Of a stretch of DNA of 64,000 bases, positions 35,544 through 47,300 are shown one piece after another. Position numbers and translations under genes: made by a program. The stretch spans positions 762,032,673 through 762,096,672 of the forward strand of contig NC_081408.1 of NCBI RefSeq assembly GCF_030272615.1. Direction: 5' to 3'. How positions within the stretch are numbered: position 1 is the first letter of the stretch; each line of letters opens with the position of its first letter. The notes beneath the pieces are model-generated. The model did no database searches. It was given only the letters and a program-made list of their open reading frames with translations, and was not told where the DNA came from. The DNA comes from Cryptomeria japonica (lineage: Eukaryota; Streptophyta; Pinopsida; Cupressales; Cupressaceae).

Positions 35544-36437
35544 AATATCATAAACTAATTTATTTATAAATTAATATATTAATATATTAATAAACATTAG
35601 ATTAATTATGTGCAAATTTAGCTAGTGAATTTACTTATTAAAATCGGATATCCGATTTTTGTTGTAAAAATTTCAAATTTTAAATTTTGGCATGGAAGTG
35701 ACAAGCCTGGAAAGTCAACTGAAAAAACGTGTTTTTCAGTATTCCTTGATTTTCCAGACTTTACACTAGTGGTTGACAAAATTTTTTGTAGCCAAAATTG
35801 ATCAAATGAAAAGGGTTTTTTAAAGACGTTCTCAGTTTTCCAACAATATAAGGCTTGTCTTATTTTGACTTTAATGAATAATTATTATTTATTTTCTAAT
35901 TGAATTTTGACAGTAGTCCAGATTGATAGACTGGTTGAAAAACACTCATAACTTTCAAATGGTATAACATTTTTTGAATCCAAAACATGCATCACACCCT
36001 ATGCTTCATCTACTATAGGGAAAAAAAAAAATTTAAATCATAAGGTATTGACCAAGTTAAGGTGGTCAGACGTAGGAGTTTCTGAATTTCTAAAAAGTTG
36101 TAGTAAAAAATTCATAAATAATTATTTACTTTATAAAAAAATATTACGATTTGATTGTGATTAGTGTGGTCAGACATACATCTACTTCTTATCTTTTTCC
36201 TAAAATTTTAGTACCACTGCATTGAAATTTGAAATTTTCATCAAATAGGATTTTTTTTTTTTCCAAAAAACAACTAGTAGCTTAGAAACTAAATTCAATT
36301 TTCTATAGATTCTCTTCTTATATATTTTAAAAATAATGTTCACAACTTATTCAAATTTTCATGCCAAGTTGCATAACTCTGATTTTCTGAAATTTTATTG
36401 CCACTTAAGGGCATGTTTTGGCACACCATGATCCTGC
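35542..36437. other. AT-rich non-coding region with GGATATCC palindrome
   Basis: No gene. AAAATCGGATATCCGATTTTT at 35640-35660 (counted as overlapping halves AAAATCGGATATCC and GGATATCCGATTTTT) is the best-preserved copy of the palindrome seen at 2142, 2554, 23665 and 23761. The remainder is unique AT-rich sequence. Confidence 0.6.
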
Positions 36438-38665
36438 ACATACCCTAATGTCTCCATTTCTTCAAGGCTTGAACTATGGTATAAAACTCTTGATCATATA
36501 CTGAATATCTCATATGGGAATCATTCAATTTCTCACTGAAATAAGCTGCTGCTCTCCCTTCCTGACTCAAGACTGCTCCTATTTTTGTTCCACTTGCATC
36601 ACAATCCACTTGTAATACTTTATTGAAATCTGGTAAAGCCAACATAGGCTACTCAGTCACTCTCTATTTCAATAGCTCAAAACTTTTGTTTGCTTTGGTA
36701 GTCCACTTGAATTCCTTCCGATCTCCCGTCATGGTCTCGGTCATAGGGTTACAAATCAAACTAAAATTTCTAATGAACTTCTGGTAGAAACTATCCAATC
36801 CATGAAATGATCTTACCTCTCCAATGCTTTCCAGTGTAGGTCACTCAACAATTGATTTTACTTTCTCAGGGTCCATCTTCAAACTATCCTCAAATATCAC
36901 AAATACCAAATAGATTAACTCATCTTTCATGAAAGTACACTTCTTAAGATTTATCGGCAACTTTTCTTCTCTCAACCTCTACAAAAATTGTCTCAAATGC
37001 AACAAATGCTCCTCTTTTGTCTTACTGAAAAATCAAAATTTCATCCAAATACACAACAACAAACTTACCCAAGAATTTCTTCAATACCTCATTCATTAGC
37101 CTCATGAAAGTACTCGGTGCATTAGTTAACCCAAAAGGCATCACCAACCATTCATACAGTCCTTCATTTGTCTTGAATGTTGTCTTCCACTCATCTCCTT
37201 CTTTGATCCTGATCTGATTATATCCACTCTTAAAATCTATCTTTGTAAACTATTTAGCTCCACTCAAACAATCCATTATGTCATCCATCCTAGGCAAAGG
37301 AAACCGGTATTTCATTGTGATCTTGTTTATTGCTCTGGAATCGGTACACATTCTTCATTCTCTATTCTTCTTAGGTGCCAATACTATTGGTACAGCACAA
37401 GGGCTCAGACTTTCTCTGATCAAACCTTTCTTCAACAACTCCTACACTTGTCTATTCAGTTCTTCATTCTCTGACAGTGTCATCCAATAACTGATACTTC
37501 TCACATGTGGTAATCCATCAAGTAAATTATCTTAAATGATGTCTTCATATTTTGTTAGTAAATTTTTTATCTCTTCCAATTGTTCCTCTTTATGCTTTAG
37601 ATTCTTAGTCTTTTTAGGAATTAAGGCAAAACACACATTCTCATGTCTCAATTCATCCAGGAATTTCCTTCCATCCACCAAACAAATTCTAGCATTCATA
37701 TAAAATTCATTCTTCAAAGGTTCCTCGAAGGGCAACAAGGTTTGCTTAATCCCATTGGCCACAATGGTGTATTTATTCTTCCTCCCATGTGAACTACCAC
37801 AATCAATAACAACTTTACAACACTTCTTGAATACCTTACATCTGGTCTTGAACAAATTCTTCCTCTGCAAGGGTTCTTCATCTCTCTCAGTATGACACAA
37901 AGCTCTCCTCATCATGAACAGTTCTCCATCTTTCGGTTTATTATCTGGTTCGGTGGGGTTTTATTCCACCATTGTTTCTCTTCTGGTATTCTCTATCTTC
38001 TTGCACTCAAAATCACAATTTCCTTCTCCTCCACACTTAAAGCAAGTTCCTCTAAATGTTCTCTTGTCTTGTCTTCCAAAATTCTCATTCTGGTAGCCAT
38101 TCACTTCTCTCCTCCGGTAGAAATCTCTATAATCTTTCCAAGATGAATTACCTTCTTTGTTTACTTCCTTGTTGTTGTTCTGATCTGTACAGGTTCCTCT
38201 ACCTCCCATATATCCTCTTCCTCCTTGAAATCTACATCTGGAAAATCTTCCACCTTTCCCTCTTTGCCTCTACTAATGTCTTTTGTTTAGTTTTTCTTCA
38301 GTCTTCAGGGCATACTGGTAAGCCTCTTCAACACTATGTAATTTGATCAAACTGAGTTCATCTGGTATAAACACCCATAATCCATTCAAATATCTTGCAA
38401 CTTGTTCAACTTCATCATCAACATGTCCGGATCTGATATTCAACTTGTAAAATGCTTTGGTGTATTCCTTCGCACTAGATTCCTTCTGTCTCAAATTCTG
38501 TAACTTCTGGAACATATTCACTTGATAATCAAATGGCATAAATTTTGACTTCAACTTAGCAACCATCCAATCCCAAGTATTGATATTCTCTTTACCTCTT
38601 CTCTGTCGATCAACCTGCAAATGTTCCCACCAAAGAGATGCATGACCTTTCAACCAGGTACAGGT
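36438..38665 (-). pseudogene. Truncated Ty3/gypsy gag-pol fragment, minus strand
   Basis: Minus-strand order: gag (38665-38273; LWWEHLQVDRQRRG, NTWDWMVAKLKSKFMP), a zinc-knuckle region CFKCGGEGNCDFEC (about 38050) in which the His is replaced by Asn, a protease start CKVVIDCGSS (about 37810), reverse transcriptase in several frames (37500-36900; [41 protein letters not shown]) and part of RNase H (36645-36445; [20 protein letters not shown]). The protease frame jumps from IDCGSS directly to GRKNKYTIV, so its middle, flap and hydrophobic strands are deleted. No LTR, PBS or polypurine tract is found on either side. The RT box reads YLDE rather than Y[VI]DD. Confidence 0.88.
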
Positions 38666-39003
38666 CTATTTCACCTTCTAGCACTAGTACATTCGGAGCT
38701 GATTTCCGACGGCTGTTTTTCGGATTTGCGATGAATTTTCATCGGAGTGACGATAAAATCAACCGTCAAAAACTCGGCGTCGGATTGGTCGACAATGCCA
38801 TACCCATCGGAAATACAACAATCCAATGGACTATGCCGATGTTGTATGTACACCGATTACATCATCAGTCGAAAGCTTGGTAGTCGTCGTAATTCCGACG
38901 ATGATAATCTTTATCAAAAAATAATAATTATTATCGATGTCGGTGTTTCCTTCCTTTGATGGCTCTTTTATATCAATGAGACATCGGTGGGTCTCATCGA
39001 TCC

Positions 39004-39073
39004 GGTGTGCTCCTTTATTTTTCCATCAAAATACTTCTTTCATCGATATCACTATGCCCCGTCGATGAATGAG
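39004..39073. repeat. 70-bp inverted repeat, left arm
   Basis: The reverse complement matches 39768-39837 with only a few mismatches (for example ATGGGGC/GACGGGGC and TTTCGATGG/TTTTGATGG). The spacer of 694 bp contains the 247-bp repeats, so the DNA could fold into a large hairpin. Confidence 0.85.
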
Positions 39074-39767
39074 TCTATTATCTCACCGATAAAGTTACAT
39101 CGGCAAAACCACGCATATCAAGAACATGCCTTTTAACCTCCTCGAAACCTATATCCTCATCGATATCTTTTATCCATATAGCTTCCTTTTGTCAGATCAA
39201 TATTATTCTTTCGATGAAAATGATCCTTTCGGTGGGTCCTTTTTATGTTGCACCGATAGTATTATTTCCTCGAGAACTTTTCCCGTCGATGAAGACCCTC
39301 TCTGATTTCTTCGATATCTTTTGTCGATGAAGTTATTATCTTTAGTGAGTCCTTTTTGGAATTCATCGATGTTTCCTTCCTTCAATGGCTCTTTTATATC
39401 AATGAGACATCGATGGGTCTCATCGATACCTTTTGAATTCGGATTGATATTATTCTTTCAATGAAAACGCTCCTTTTGGTGGGTCCTTTTTATGTTGCAC
39501 CGATAGTATTATTTCCTCGAGAACTTTTCCCATCGATGAAGACCCTCTTTGCTTTCTTCGATATCTTTTGTCGATGAATTTATTATCTTTGATGAGTCTT
39601 TTCTGGAATTCATTGGCATTTCCTTCCTTCGATGGCTCTTTTATATCGATGAGACATCGCTGGGTCTCATCGATACCTTTTGAATTCGGATCGATATTAT
39701 TCTTTCGATGAAAACGCTCCTTTCGGAGGGTCCTTTTTATGTTGCACCAATAGTATTATTTCCTCAA

Positions 39768-39837
39768 CTCATTCATCGATGGGGCATAGTGATATCGATG
39801 AAAGAAGTATTTCGATGGAAAAATAAAGGAGCACACC
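39768..39837. repeat. 70-bp inverted repeat, right arm
   Basis: Partner of 39004-39073. Confidence 0.85.
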
Positions 39838-40309
39838 AAAGCCCAAGGTTTCTTCGACATAAGACCCGATGGATGTCAGATATGTTTCGATGAGGAGACA
39901 ACCATACTGACCGAATACAGTATTTCGATGAAGGGAAAAAATACTTGATTGAAGTAATATTTGAAACAAAAGTATTGTCGATAGAAACAAAGAGATCGAT
40001 GAACTAAAGAAACAAATGATCGAAAGACATATCCTCATCGAAATGATTATTGATTACCGCCAAAATCAGAAACAAATCCCACGGAAGGTCACATCGCCAT
40101 TAAATTCAAACGTGTGCCTGAGTGATCGTTGTCCAAACTGCCATTACTAACTGATTAAATACGCTATAAGTAGTGGATCAACATCAAAGGACACAACATT
40201 AAGGAATTCACAGGTGACGAACTGAAAGCAGGAATTGGGTGAATTCACAAATAAAGCTCAGTAATTCAAAGTAAGTTGTTTGCACACAGACCTCTTTTTT
40301 AAAATTCAA

Positions 40310-43300
40310 ATGGAATCATCATCTAAAACTAATAAGACCAGAAAGGGAAAAGAACCTATCGCTGCAGAAGAAAAACCTAAAAGACAGAAAAGGGAAGGGC
40401 GTTCTTTGGCCCAGGACCTGATTGACCAGTGGCCATCATCCAATTTGAGGTCAAAGAAGATTAGAGCTGATGAGGAAGGCCTGGAGGACCGGTTTGAGGA
40501 TCTTGGAGACATATGAACAGAATTGAGAGGGTATGAATTATTCATATATGGGTACAACAGAAGAGTTTCCCCTCAACCTATCAACAATTTATGGTGATTG
40601 AACTTAGGAAGGTTAGTTGTGGCTAATGTATTCATGAATGTGGAGCTCATGAAGGCATTGGCAAACAATTATGACCCTAAAACCAGGACCATATATAACT
40701 ACATGGGTGAGCCAATTCTTGCAATAAAAAAGGAGGTTATTGACACCGTGTTTGAGTTGGATTGGGGATTTGAAGAATTGATTGACCTCAAGAAGTTAAC
40801 AAGTGAATATTTTAACCTAGAGCACTCCCTATACATAGACCTAGGAATGCAGGGTCCTTAGTGCCACTAGGTCAGGATGACAAAGCTCCCTATGATGTCA
40901 ACTCTTTCCATCCATATTTCAAGTATACCTATTACTGTGTTGCCCAAGTGCTAGGGATAAAAGCCCATCCTTTGATGGATGTTGCAGCCATGGTCATTTA
41001 TGCCGATTTGCAGTCTAAGGACCCCCGCTTCTTTGATTTTTCTACTTATTTGGTTGAGGTTTTGAATCATGGGTTAGAAAAGTTAAAGGGGGATGTCATC
41101 AATGTTCATTTCAAGCATTATTCCTTACTTATGCATATGCTATTGTATGTGGGCCAAGATGAAGGGTTATGGCCAGAAGAGTTATGTGTCAGGACATATG
41201 ACAATGCTGGGATGAGAAAACCAGTGCAACTATGGGTTTCTTCATGGGACCAAAGGTATGCAAATAATCAATATTGGCATTTTGAGGAGTTCTTTGTCAA
41301 GCCATTATATAGACTGTTGGGATGCCCGTGCGATCATGCCCTTGCACCAAAGGTTCAAAGATTCCTAAGACCAAAATATTTCACTGAAGATCCCTCAATT
41401 GAACACAATTGGGGAGATTGGTATTGTTTTTCAGACTGCACACAAGTCAGGGTATACGGGTTCGAAGGGAGACCATACTTCTACCACTTATAGTCCCTAA
41501 CAAAGTGGCTTGTCTGGAAATTATGAGGCAACTGTCAATAGTGAGTACAGATCATCTGACAAGCCATGGGAAACAATCAATTGTACCTGGGTTGTTAGTA
41601 TTTTTAGATTTTATTGTGAAAAGTTCAAAGAGTTATGGCCTGTTGCAGACAAAATTGGATTATTATGGCATGGCTATGGGGGATCCAAGGCCCAATTTCG
41701 ATCCTGAAGGATACATAAGGATAGCTCGGTCATCACAAAAGCTAAAGGCTAGAGAGCATAAATCTTACCTACCAGATGACCTCATTAAGAACATTGGCAG
41801 AGAAGAGGCCAGAGTGAAGCGAATAAAGTTTGAGAAAGCAATGCAGGCTTATAAATAGAAGCTTTTTAGAAGTAAAATGGATGAGAATGTCCTACAAAAG
41901 ATTGAAGACCCCTTGGAGTTGGCCAAAAAACTTGTGGAGCATGAACTGGAAATACTTGAGGGAGTCCCACCTCATGTTTTTAGGGATTACATTGATACTA
42001 TTAGGAATACAGAGCCTTTGGCTCATATTTCTCTTGCTTCCACATCAGGCATCATTCCATCCACTCCTCAAGAGGATTACCCCCCTGGTTATGAAGAGGA
42101 TACACCGATAGACTTGGCAACAGGACAACTAAATGTCTGAGAAGTGGCTAACATCATATTCCTGGAGCATGAGGATTTCATTATTGATAGTGACTTCATT
42201 GCTTCCAAGGAGTTCATCACATTCCTCTATCAACATAAAGGATCTCAAATTAGGAATAACATGAGAAATAGGGAAGAAGAGCAACAGCTTCAAAAGTTAC
42301 AAGAGGAGATGGATGTTGTGATGAGAGAAATGACACCTGAGAAGGGAAGACAGTTGCTTAAGGAAGCTGGTGTGCTATTATACTCTGGATGGGACATGAA
42401 CTTTGCCTTCTTGTTTGATGGATTCCTCAAGAAATAGGACCCAAGTAGGCAAATGATGCCAAAAGAGATTGATAAACTCTTTAGAGGATCAGGATTTGAT
42501 CCAGATCAGAAGGCTCTTCTACAATGGGTTATCTATCCCAAAGATAAAAGACCTATATTGGTTGATACAAAAGAAGCTTTTGGACATTTGATGGTGCAGC
42601 AGGTTGGAAAGACTAACCCTAGAATAACTACCAAACTAAATTTGGATGTCGCTAAACTGAACAAAGATCAGATAGAGTTTCTGGTCCGAGAAAATTCTAC
42701 ATACAAAAGCCTATATGATAAAACGATGAAGAAAAACAGAGGCTGCAAGCAAGATTGCTTCAGATTGATACAAGTACCAGTCAAACAGGGATGACATACG
42801 GTGTTGACAGAGATGCCATGGATGCCTTGACAGACGCTATGTATTGGAGGAACAGGGCCGAAAAGACATCTCGGCAAGTAGAAAAGGTATAGCAAAAGAT
42901 GGATAAGTTGATTCTGGAGATCATTGAACATAGGTTCAGAAGTATGATGCAAGTTGCAAAAATCTATTGGAAAACATACACTGGAACAATCAGAGCTTTG
43001 AAAGAGAAGGAAAGGCTCAAGTCTCAGTTGGGAGACATGATGAATGACAACAGTCTGATTAATCCAGGTGAGAAAATTGAAGCCGAGGCTTACTTTAAGT
43101 CCCATGATAAATTGGCAAATCAATTAAGGAAAGAGCTTCAGAGGCTGGACGATGGGAATACCCCTAGGGTGCCCTCTTTTTACAGTAATGGTGAGTTAGT
43201 ATCGTTCGAACAGTGGAAACAAGAGTTCATTGATGAGAATAATCAAGTAGTAGTAGAGTTGGATCGGGACAAAGAATTGTCACTTTGTGTTAACCATATT

Positions 43301-43441
43301 CTATCCAATCATTTCCAGACACAAAGCGAGATGAGGACACTAAACAATGATGTTCTAATTTATAAAGATGATAAGTACATTAAACACATAGGAATGTTGA
43401 ACTTGTTTATCTTCCAGTTTGTTAACAAAAGTGCTAATTAA
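40310..43441 (+). pseudogene. Gene copy A: large unrecognised protein family, frameshifted
   Basis: I do not recognise the family. The ATG at 40310 opens a basic, nuclear-signal-like start (KGKEPIAAEEKPKRQKREGR). The next part has a strand-loop-helix pattern (GRLVVANVFMNVELMKAL, GEPILAIKKEVIDTVFEL), then a long conserved region (FFDFSTYLVEVLNHGL, HYSLLMHMLLYV, FLRPKYF, EHNWGDWY). The C-terminal part (42140-43441) is rich in charged heptad-like sequence, probably coiled coil. Breaks: TGA near 40513 and 40591, TAG at 40858, frameshifts near 40865, 41480 and 42790, TAG at 41856 and 42435. The protein would be about 1000 residues. Copy B aligns over most of its length. The N-terminal pattern recalls, weakly, the block in the third ORF of the Athila-like element, so origin from a retrotransposon is possible. 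No gag, pol or LTR pair is found around it. Confidence 0.6.
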
Positions 43442-44859
43442 TAGTTATGTGCTGAAAAGCCATGATGCTTGGTGACAATGTATACCCTCATATAAATGAG
43501 GGAACTTTTGTAACAATAAGGATCATTAGAGAAGAAGTAGAATATAGCCTTAGGCTTACTATTGTACCATTTTGTGAACATACATAATATAATCAGTTGT
43601 CTTTCCTTTGTGTATATTTTGTGGATTACTGCATCTTTCTGTAGGCAGTTGCTTGTGATATTATCTAAAGGAGATAAGGTTACTTGTGTTCTTCTAGTAA
43701 AACTTTGTGTTTCATATTGTGGATTTAAATAAAATATTTACTTGCGAATATAGTTTTCTATATAGTGTGCTTGCATATTATCTGAACCATGGTGCGCCTA
43801 CATATGTATATAGTTTTGTTTATAGGTGGAAAGCCTGAGGTTCAATGTCAAACTTGGTTGCTCTGATACCACATGTAATATTCCACATCTGGCATACACT
43901 TGAGCCAACTAACTCACTGGTTTACTAACCAACTATCTAGCGAACTGCTTAATGTCTACTAAGAATAACGGTCATAAATGACCATCATAAGATAATTAAC
44001 ATACACTTGAGTCAGTTGATTCATTGGTTACAGAACTTCTAGTTTTAGCTGATCCAATTCGTTACATAATAGTCTCATGTCTACTGACATTAACGGTTTA
44101 CAAGGACCTTCATAAGATTGTGACATAACCTAACAAGACAACTGCTACAAATCCCCTATCTCTAACAAGCTTCAACTGTCATCATGGAATTAAACCTAAT
44201 ACAACATTGGTTCCCTTATTTAGCTAAATTAACACATCATATTATGACTCAACAAAAAATACGATTCTAAGATATTTTTTTGTCTTTCTATATTCCCAAT
44301 ATGCATCTAATTGATGATAAGAATCCTTCTTCAGGTCTTGCAACCATGGAGACTGGTTATAATCTGATTATAACCGATGTGCATTGATTCCAAGATGAAC
44401 CATATTCGGTTGAACTATGAGTTAAGAGTGGAAAACAAATAAACATAGAAAACAAATAAACATACAATAGCTACAAATTATAGCAAGGTATTGTGACTAT
44501 AAGATAGAAACCATCCCAGGAGCCTCCAATATATCAAAAGTTGAGAAAGTAGCAAGCTTACTGTACAAAGACAATGATCACTATAAAGTTGCAGTCAAGT
44601 TCAAACCATTGATTTGTGGGAACAAAGGGTTTCATATGGGGATAGAGCAGTCTCATGAAATATCATGACAGTCATAATCATAATCTAAAGAGTAGTCAAA
44701 TCTTCAAGATAGATTGGTGATAGTGCAGTCATTATGTTGAGCATCAAATCTGAATTAAGTAAAATATCTTGATTTGAGAAATTAAATCATAGAAGCCATC
44801 TCTCTTTGGAAGAAACCATCATTTTCATTGATACCTTTATAACCCATAAGTTATTGAAC
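43442..44859. other. Non-coding region after copy A with an imperfect direct duplication
   Basis: The first 200 bases look like a 3' untranslated region (AATAAGGATC, ACATAATATAATC). A stretch of about 110 bp is duplicated imperfectly: CATACACTTGAG…CTACTAAGAATAACGG…CATCATAAGAT (about 43903-44000) and CATACACTTGAG…CTACTGACATTAACGG…CTTCATAAGAT (about 44001-44120). No gene is supported. Confidence 0.55.
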
Positions 44860-45115
44860 AAGTCTAAAAGCATTCTATCGAAGTATCTAAGATTCAAACA
44901 GTATCGATGAGACCCAACGATGTCTCATCGATATAAAAGGGGCATCGAAAGCAAATGCCAATCAACTTTAGAAAGGACTCATCGAAGATAGTAACTCCAT
45001 CGATAAAAGATTTCGAGGAAAGTGGAGATGGTTCTCATCGACAAGAAAAGGTCTTCGAGGATATAACACTATTGGTGCAAAAAGACTCACCGAAAGAGAT
45101 GGTCCTATTATCGTT
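44860..45115. repeat. TCGATG-rich block ahead of copy B (first part)
   Basis: Shares words with 38690-40060 in the opposite orientation (GATGTCTCATCGATATAAAAG, read as overlapping halves; AGGACTCATCGAAGATA; GAGGATATAACACTAT). GAGGATATAACACTAT recurs at 46118. Confidence 0.7.
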
Positions 45116-45439
45116 GTTTTAAAAAATGGAAGTTCTCAGTCCATAATTGGCTAATTTTGTTGAAATTTTGAGTTTGGTATTGGCCTTGTTACCTCTATTT
45201 TGTTGTAAGCCAATGGGAAGGTTTAAGGGTTTTAAGTTTTAACCTTCAAACTATCTGAGTAAAAACCTGGTTCTAATTCTGCGTTACTTTTTACCACTTA
45301 AGTGATGGGTCCGTTTGTCATGAGAAGTGTCCCCCCATTGTTATTTACCTAGGTGGTCCCTTAAATATTTTAAATTTTATATGCCTATTACTTTGCCTTT
45401 TTTCTAATGTTTATCGGGCCCTGTAAGTGTCATGCAACT

Positions 45440-46960
45440 CTTTGTTGATCCAATGGCCCGCGTTGATTTGTAGCCAGGAGATGCTCGTGGTTTACCTATT
45501 GCGAAGCAGCGAAAAGATGGTAGGCTCGGGCGAGGTGGTCAATAGAAGGAATAAAAGTAGTGCAAGTCCCTGAGATCTAACGGCCCACATTATTTCATGG
45601 GATGAAAATGATCACAAGTTACCTATCGTGAAATGGTGAAAAGGAAAGTTGGTCCACGTGGTAGTAAAGCTAAAGTTAAAGACCGATCATTTCTCTTTTG
45701 ATTAGACGGATCGCATGGTTTCGTGGGATGAAGATGATCGATTTTTACCCTCCACGAAATAGCAAAAAGTGGCGGGTCCTAGAAGAAGGAAGGTTTTCCA
45801 AAGAGTAAAGAGTGGTTGGTTCAGAGAATGATCAACGGCCCACATTGATTCATGGCCAAAAGGTGCTCGAGATTTAGCCTTCGCGAAGTAGCGAAATGAC
45901 ATGGCAGTCCAGTTAGCGGTCCAGGTGGTTTAGGTGGCAAATCAGAAAGTCACACATGGCCTCAAGGTTAAGTAAATCAAAGAATAAACTTGGCGACCAG
46001 GTGGTGGGTCCAACAGACAGATTGAATCATACCACCAATGAAGAGGTGACCTGTCAGGCACAGGTGGCAGTTTAGAAGTGGATCCCACGGAAGTTTTTTG
46101 AAAGTGGAAAAGTCTTCGAGGATATAACACTATCGGGGCAAAAAGACTCACTGATAGAGATGGTCCCACCAACAAAAGCTATCAAAGAAAGTAGAGGTGG
46201 CCCCCATCGATGAGAAAAGGCTTTTGAAGAAACAATATCATCGATGTAAGATAAAGAAGATTCACCGAAAGAAGCATTCTCATCGAAAAAGTGATATCGA
46301 TAAAATCGAAGAAAACTACATCGATGAATGATATCGATAAGGATATGAGTTTCAATGGGAGGACAAAAGAAGTCACTGAAGTCCAAAGTCTCTTCGACAT
46401 GAAACCCGACGTACAACAAAAAGATTTCAATGAGAATATGAGTTTCGAGGAGACTAAAAAGTTTTTCGGCAAGTAAGAAGTTGCCACATCAGTTTCTTAG
46501 GAGATCGAATGCCAGGGTGGATAGCATTGAATTAGAGGGCCCACATCTATCGGATTAAAGTTGTTAAAGAGTGGGTATCTCAAGGAGGATCCAATGGTGG
46601 GCACTATTTCGCAGCCCGAAGGAGTAGGAAAGTTACCATTCGCGAAACAGCGAAGACTGTTAGCCTTAACCGCTTGGTGCGCGGTTAGTGAGGTAAACTG
46701 TCAGGTCAGGACATGATAAAGACCGATCAAGTTCTATCTGATCGGACGGCTAGCGCGGTTTCGCTTGGTTAAAGTGCATGATGGTTAACATTCATGAAAT
46801 AGCAAAAGGAATTTTAGCTCGTTGTCGGATGAGGAAAAGTCAAAAGGTAAAAGCAGTGCAAGTTCTATCTAATCGGACGGTTGGCGTGACTTCACTAGAT
46901 GAACATGCAAGGGTTTTATGCTATGCGAAATAGCAAAAGAGTGAAAAGAAAAAATAATCA
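45440..46960. repeat. Dispersed degenerate repeats with TTCGCGAAAT-type palindromes
   Basis: About seven diverged copies of a unit near 100 bp: GGCCCACRTTGATTTCATGG, then GATGAAAATGATC, then TTACC, then TTCGCGAAATAGCGAAA. Copies lie near 45450, 45570, 45700, 45840, 46595, 46740 and 46855. Positions 46090-46480 are occupied by a second TCGATG-rich block. The array is directly upstream of copy B and might be a promoter or enhancer region; that is inference. Confidence 0.65.
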
Positions 46961-47300
46961 GGATAGTTTTGACCCGTTGGAGCCAAATTTTTGAATTCTT
47001 TCATGAATTCAATTCTGAAGGGACTGCCGAAGCATGCAACATTAAGGGATGACCAAAGCATGCGGTGTTAATGTCACAGTTAACAAGCCCAATTGTCGTA
47101 TATACTCTCACATCAATTGAATGAAGGTATCATTTCAAAGAAGTTGTTGCAGAGAAAGTTGGTGCAGAGCAGAATTCTTCAAGCCGAAATCAGGTTTTCT
47201 TGTTCTTTGCTTACCCATTGCTTGAAAATTGTTGAATTGTGGTTTTGTTTTGTTAAAGAACTACTTTGATTGATAATTGGCATAATTGCATACTTTCAAA
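46961..47300 (+). promoter_or_regulatory. Possible promoter and 5' untranslated region of copy B
   Basis: CGTATATACTCTC (47098-47110) could serve as a TATA region. About 60 bases later comes GCAGAGAAAGTTGGTGCAGAG, read as two overlapping words. A possible intron starts near CAGGTTTTC (47192). The ATG of copy B follows at 47301. Only sequence resemblance supports this. Confidence 0.3.

Larger units (their letters stand above)
38690..40060. repeat. TCGATG-rich repeat region upstream of gene copy A
   Basis: About 1.4 kb saturated with ATCGAT, TCGATG and CATCGA words. It contains a 247-bp tandem unit (39187-39770, about 2.4 copies; CCTTTTTATGTTGCACC at 39238, 39485 and 39732), enclosed by inverted arms at 39004-39073 and 39768-39837. 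Similar TCGATG-rich sequence recurs at 44860-45115 and 46090-46480, ahead of copy B. Confidence 0.85.

Noticed and set aside
2090-35725. Terminal inverted repeat pair between about 2090-2180 and 35640-35725
   Set aside because: Beyond the shared palindrome only scattered short matches (GTTGACTTT, GCTT, TGCC) were found, not enough to call a terminal repeat.
42668-43123. 151-codon minus-strand frame
   Set aside because: Antisense to copy A, whose paralogue B supports the plus-strand reading.
38690-47200. LTR pair around copy A formed by the TCGATG-rich regions
   Set aside because: The blocks share words in opposite orientation and different order, and no TG…CA ends, PBS or polypurine tract could be placed.
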